A stretch of 26,749 nucleotides of DNA from a virus. The notes under the pieces are model-generated. The model saw only the letters and a program-made list of their open reading frames with translations, was not told where the DNA came from and ran no database searches. Position 1 is the stretch's first letter; every line of letters starts with the position of its first letter. Positions 23,028 to 26,749 of the stretch are shown here, piece after piece. Location: positions 1 to 26,749 of IMG/VR virus record IMGVR_UViG_3300021138_001520; one strand, given 5' to 3'. The position numbers and the translations under genes were made by a program.

Positions 23028-25780
23028 CTAGTTATTTTTCTATGCGAAAATATATCTAAAAACAAGTTAAATTCGTCATCAGATTTTGCTACAATTTCTA
23101 TAGTATTGCCTAACTCGTTTTGAAATTGTCTTAATTCTAAATTACCAACTTCGTTTGCATACAATGTTTTATATAGTCCTTGTATAAAATTTGCACCATT
23201 TTTTAATAACCAAGGATCTTCTGTTGGAATTAACTTATTATACCATAAATCAAAGATCTCGTCAAGTTTTGATAAATCGCCATGTTTTTGAGTAATTGCG
23301 CATAATAAACCCATATAATAATATTGTGCCATAGTAAAATCTGGTCTTTGTCTATAATTTTTAATAATCAAATCATAGTAACGATCTTCAATCTTTTCAT
23401 TTCTTACTGGTCTATTAATTGTTCCATAATGAGCAATGAATGCAATATCTTGGAATAAACATTTACTGATCCAACCTTCATCTGTTGTTGGATATTCGTG
23501 AACTACCCCAGTAAAATATATTCCATTATTTTTAAACAATCTATCGTGATATGGTGGATCATATTCATTCTTATCTCCATATACAATACAATGTTTTTGA
23601 CTGACTAATATACTATTGTAATAGTCAGAAGTTATAAATTGTGATAATAATTTACCATTAATCAATTCTTCATCAGCATCCATCCAAAGTATATAATCGC
23701 CAGTACATTTTTCTATGCCATAATTTCTAGCCGCTGAAAAGTTACCTAATCCATCATCTTCTTCCCATTTATAATCATAAATTTTATCAGTATATTTTGA
23801 TGCTATTCTTTTGGTATCATCAGTAGAACCAGTATCAACAATAATTATTTCATCAACTAAATTATAGATTGATTTTAAACATCTTGCTAAGTTATTTTCT
23901 TCATTCTTAACAATCATACTAGCAGATATCTTTTTATATGGACGAGTTTTGATAAACTTATCTTGGTAATCAGGTTTGTGAAATGTTGGTATGTTATCAG
24001 GTTCTACTGTAAAATGATATACCCAATGATAGATCGGTTCTCCTCTTCTGCCTTGTTGTTTATCTTTAATTGCTTTAATAGTTAAATCTGTTTCTTTAAA
24101 TATGGTTTTAATATCGTTTAATTCGAAATGGTGCAAATGTTCTATATGTTTATTGTCTTTATCTAAATTTTGCCATGGACCAGCTGGAGTAGTAAAAATA
24201 AAAGTACATTTCTTTTTAACCAAAGTCATTAATTTGTTCAAAAATGTTATAGTATCTTCAATGTGTTCCATCAATTCAGCAACAATAACAACATTTGCAT
24301 CTAACTCATATTGATCAATATTTAATACATTATCACGAATAGTAATGATTTGATTGTACTGTGGTTTATATGTTTTTTCAAAATTATCTAATGCATCTTG
24401 ACAATAATCATATGCATACAAATTGTTTATATACAACGAATATTTTTCTAATAATGGTAATGAAACACACCCATCATAAGAACCTAAGTCTAATACATTT
24501 AAATTGTAATTATGTTCTTTGACAATATACTTTATTTCATCAACAATAATATTGATTCTTTCACAGGAATTTCTACCACCATCAATATATTTGTGATCTT
24601 CAATATTATCAAAATTACAAATGTCAATCAAATCATAATATTTTTTATCTCCAGACAGTTCTTTTGCTGCTACTAAATCAGAATAAATTTCTAATTGATC
24701 TAAAATCGCTTGTTTGTTATTATTACTTCTTTCAATAAACATAGAATCAATTTTATCATTCCAAGTTCTAGCAACATTACTCCAATCATAAGGTTGTATT
24801 AATTCTTTTGCTTTTAAAACTTCTTGTTCGTAAGTTTTGTCTTGATATTTGTCAAACAATGCTATAAATTCTTGATCATAATTATCACCATGCGGAATTT
24901 TTGTATCAGATTTAACAGTTTCTGCTAATGCATAATCATCAGTTGTCATAACTAAACAACCAGATGCTTGCGCTTCCATAGCATTGATGCATGATGTTTC
25001 ACCTTTGCAATCTGTCGGATAAATCATATAAGCACAGCGATTCAATAGAGAATAATAATCTTTTTTACTTAATGTTCCATTATCTATTATATTTTTTGAT
25101 GATTTTAATAATTCATTTGACTTTTTGAATACTTCATAAAACATATCACCTGATTGATAATTTGCCATTGCATTTTGATATCCACAAATATGTAATTTTG
25201 CTTCTGGATTTTTATCAACTATTTTTGGCCAAATATCTTCTAAAAGTTTAACTAGTCCACGTTCAAATCTTGCAGAATATATATAGTTGTTTTTCTTTTG
25301 TTCAAATGGTATTGTATCAGAAACTAAACTTTTATCAAATCCATTGGATGTTACCCAAAATGCATCATCTTCTAAATTATACGAATTTTTAAAGAATTGT
25401 TTATGATATTCTGATAGACAAAATATTTTATCAGCAACCGATATAGAAAGTTCTGGATTATCAATAAAAATATCATGTGTCCACAAAATATTTAATTTTG
25501 AATCCAGTGGTTTTGCTAAAAATTCGGTATATCGGGATACAATACAAACATCAGTCTGACATTTTTCATCATTATTAAATTGAACATAACTTCTATAATC
25601 AACACCATCATATATTCCAGGTTTATCACAATCACAATAAACTGTAACATCGTTTCCTAAATATGAGAGTTCTCTAGCCATATAAATCATTGCTGATTCC
25701 GAACCACCTAGAGATTTTTCAATTAAAGAATTGCCGTTAAATTGTAGCCCAAGGGTTACAAATGATATAGTCTTTTTCAT
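23024..25780 (-). CDS. Three-module GT4 - methyltransferase - GT2 protein
   Basis: 918 aa from ATG 25780, which has GGAGG at ideal spacing; a TTG six bases earlier is rejected. Residue numbers below are from this TTG frame and are two higher. Module 1 (about 5-350) is a GT-B retaining transferase: SLGGSESAMIYMARELSYLG at 25-44, and GETSCINAMEAQASG with the Glu263/Glu271 pair. Module 2 (about 425-590) is a SAM methyltransferase: VLDLGSYDGC at 431-440, AYDYCQDALDNFE, AELMEHIED. Module 3 (about 617-830) is a GT-A transferase: SASMIVKNEENNLARCLKSI, IIIVDTGSTDDT at 647-658, WMDADEEL with DxD at 703-705. One polypeptide thus carries two sugar transfers and a methyl transfer. It acts in the cytosol. 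Confidence 0.92.
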   Translation of the reverse strand: MKKTISFVTLGLQFNGNSLIEKSLGGSESAMIYMARELSYLGNDVTVYCDCDKPGIYDGVDYRSYVQFNNDEKCQTDVCIVSRYTEFLAKPLDSKLNILWTHDIFIDNPELSISVADKIFCLSEYHKQFFKNSYNLEDDAFWVTSNGFDKSLVSDTIPFEQKKNNYIYSARFERGLVKLLEDIWPKIVDKNPEAKLHICGYQNAMANYQSGDMFYEVFKKSNELLKSSKNIIDNGTLSKKDYYSLLNRCAYMIYPTDCKGETSCINAMEAQASGCLVMTTDDYALAETVKSDTKIPHGDNYDQEFIALFDKYQDKTYEQEVLKAKELIQPYDWSNVARTWNDKIDSMFIERSNNNKQAILDQLEIYSDLVAAKELSGDKKYYDLIDICNFDNIEDHKYIDGGRNSCERINIIVDEIKYIVKEHNYNLNVLDLGSYDGCVSLPLLEKYSLYINNLYAYDYCQDALDNFEKTYKPQYNQIITIRDNVLNIDQYELDANVVIVAELMEHIEDTITFLNKLMTLVKKKCTFIFTTPAGPWQNLDKDNKHIEHLHHFELNDIKTIFKETDLTIKAIKDKQQGRRGEPIYHWVYHFTVEPDNIPTFHKPDYQDKFIKTRPYKKISASMIVKNEENNLARCLKSIYNLVDEIIIVDTGSTDDTKRIASKYTDKIYDYKWEEDDGLGNFSAARNYGIEKCTGDYILWMDADEELINGKLLSQFITSDYYNSILVSQKHCIVYGDKNEYDPPYHDRLFKNNGIYFTGVVHEYPTTDEGWISKCLFQDIAFIAHYGTINRPVRNEKIEDRYYDLIIKNYRQRPDFTMAQYYYMGLLCAITQKHGDLSKLDEIFDLWYNKLIPTEDPWLLKNGANFIQGLYKTLYANEVGNLELRQFQNELGNTIEIVAKSDDEFNLFLDIFSHRKITR

Positions 25781-26553
25781 CGCCAAACCTCCATATCACT
25801 AAATTTATGTAATATATCTGGCGGTAAAATTGTAGGACGTTCTATCCATTCTATTTTCTTTCTTGTTGTATGCAATCCTTTTACATTAACATCATCATCA
25901 AATTCGTCATATGATGTTTCAACATCATTAAAATCGTGTTGATAATATGGTTGTCCAATAAAATTATAAATTGCTGTCATCATACCAGCAGGGTTTTTAC
26001 AAAGTTGTTCATATTCAACTAACATGATCATATTCTTCTCTGCTGATGTTATAGCTTGTTTTAATCCAAGATATGCAAACCCAACTGTAGAATCTTCTCT
26101 CATTAGATAATCACATCTTGAATATACTGTTGATGCATAATCATCAGGAATCATTAAATTTTTATCGTATGGATTTTTTCTATATAAATTTTCAAAAGAA
26201 TCAAGAACCCAATTTAAATCTCTTACACAAATAATAAGTTTTGTATATGGGTATAAATCTTTTAAAAATGGAGTAAGTAATGTCCAACCGCGATTTGTGT
26301 CAAAAAATACTTCTTTAGATGGATCATCATAATAATTATCAAAAATGCCATGAATTATATTTTTTCTTTTTTCTGCTGGACATTGATGTCTATACCCAGA
26401 CATAGCAGAAGATTGTTCAATTATTGCTCTAGTAAATCTAGCAAGAGGACCAGATATTGATGCTTGAAATTTTGGATTTTGGTTTAGAATAGTCGATAAA
26501 AGGGTTGTCCCAGAACGTGGTAACCCAGAAATGAAGTAGTATTGTTTGTTCAT
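25777..26553 (-). CDS. PAPS-dependent sulfotransferase
   Basis: 258 aa, first gene of the operon behind a late promoter. FISGLPRSGTTLLSTIL at 7-23 is the 5'-phosphosulfate loop of sulfotransferases. LIICVRDLNWVLDSFENLYR (about 105-124) supplies the Arg/Ser residues that contact the 3'-phosphate in the family. MLVEYEQLCKNPAGMMTAIYNFIG is typical of the C-terminal half. It transfers sulfate from PAPS to a hydroxyl or amine of a sugar or a tyrosine. There is no signal peptide or TM anchor, so cytosolic. It overlaps the three-module gene as ATGA. Sulfation of the glycan made by the downstream genes is the most economical inference. Confidence 0.9.
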   Translation of the reverse strand: MNKQYYFISGLPRSGTTLLSTILNQNPKFQASISGPLARFTRAIIEQSSAMSGYRHQCPAEKRKNIIHGIFDNYYDDPSKEVFFDTNRGWTLLTPFLKDLYPYTKLIICVRDLNWVLDSFENLYRKNPYDKNLMIPDDYASTVYSRCDYLMREDSTVGFAYLGLKQAITSAEKNMIMLVEYEQLCKNPAGMMTAIYNFIGQPYYQHDFNDVETSYDEFDDDVNVKGLHTTRKKIEWIERPTILPPDILHKFSDMEVWR

Positions 26554-26580
26554 ATAAATATCTCATGTTATAGTTTAAGA

Positions 26581-26588
26581 TATTTATA
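26581..26588 (-). promoter_or_regulatory. T4-type late promoter of the seven-gene operon
   Basis: The - strand reads TATAAATAT 28 bases upstream of the sulfotransferase ATG, giving a leader of about 20 bases. It lies between the RCC1-repeat gene and the operon. No AGTGC-type early promoter is found in this gap. Confidence 0.65.
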
Positions 26589-26613
26589 TGCGTAGTTAAT
26601 GGGTGTAAATATT

Positions 26614-26749
26614 TTACATATCGTCTTTTATTGCTGCGGTATGAAGAGTTCCACCAGCAACTTGTTTCCAATTTGTTCCACCAGCAATGGTCTGAACTGG
26701 AGAACTTTTATTTGTAACGGTACTATCGCCAAGCCCTCCATTACCATTA
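26614..26749 (-). CDS. RCC1-repeat protein, C-terminal fragment (partial)
   Basis: The reading frame enters from the right edge and stops at 26614 after 44 complete codons. The residues NGNGGLGDSTVTNKSSPVQ and TIAGGTNWKQVAGGT then LHTAAIKDD are one full RCC1-type repeat (pattern NxxGQLGDGTT..SSPVQ..GGTNWKQVA.G..HT.AIK.DG). Such repeats form beta-propeller blades; in phage genomes they occur in large virion adhesins or fibres. The frame is AT-rich like the rest. The gene lies upstream of the sulfotransferase in the same direction. Its length and number of blades lie outside the window. Confidence 0.8.
   Translation of the reverse strand, partial: NGNGGLGDSTVTNKSSPVQTIAGGTNWKQVAGGTLHTAAIKDDM

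Noticed and set aside
26438-26671. A 77-codon open frame on - overlapping the sulfotransferase start.
   Set aside because: It conflicts with both the sulfotransferase and the RCC1-repeat frame, each with clear family residues.

Overview
The window is a piece of an AT-rich tailed-phage genome of the T4-like myovirus type. Phage hallmarks are an ATP-dependent DNA ligase aligning with T4 gp30, a DexA-like 3'-5' exonuclease, a GH19 endolysin, a large repeat-built tail-fibre protein with a C1q-like head, and T4-type late promoters (TATAAATA). There are also many short genes packed end to end with ATGA overlaps. No integrase, IS element, tRNA, rRNA or CRISPR array is visible. The host cannot be named. 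The exported proteins, the lipid-anchored protein and the GroEL sequence fit a Gram-negative, proteobacteria-like host.

Layout. (1) 37-11191, mostly + strand: an early-type region read from five near-identical promoters (P1-P5, consensus AAGTGCTTGA, a 17-bp spacer, then TATAAT). It encodes small unknown proteins, a metallophosphoesterase, a truncated/fused GT4 glycosyltransferase, a class 3 lipase, an exported protein, a DUF932 protein, DNA ligase and a DexA-like exonuclease. (2) 11276-13209: a phage groES-groEL pair closed by a strong terminator. (3) 13268-14589, - strand: endolysin and a secreted non-specific nuclease behind a late promoter. (4) 14686-15326: two more genes from early promoter P6, one a Tyr/Pro/His-rich lipoprotein. 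(5) 15374-19412: virion genes (tail fibre and partner on -, two structural-type proteins on +) with late promoters. (6) 19576-26588, - strand: seven overlapping genes behind a late promoter. They encode a sulfotransferase, a GT4/methyltransferase/GT2 three-module protein, a CxxCxxCC protein, a methyltransferase, a TPR-glycosyltransferase, an SGNH hydrolase and a 2OG-Fe(II) oxygenase. (7) 26614-26749: the C-terminus of an RCC1-repeat protein running off the right edge.

The best candidate for an undescribed system is region 6. It is a compact, translationally coupled, late-type sulfation/glycosylation/methylation/hydroxylation cassette lying between fibre-type genes. I infer that it builds and attaches a decorated glycan to virion fibres or to the cell envelope. 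Other notable points are the early promoters with a conserved start-site block, a roofless GroES paired with a GroEL that lacks its GGM tail, a ligase whose motif I reads KQDS instead of KxDG, and a 42-bp relic of a second TPR-glycosyltransferase gene at 19471-19512.
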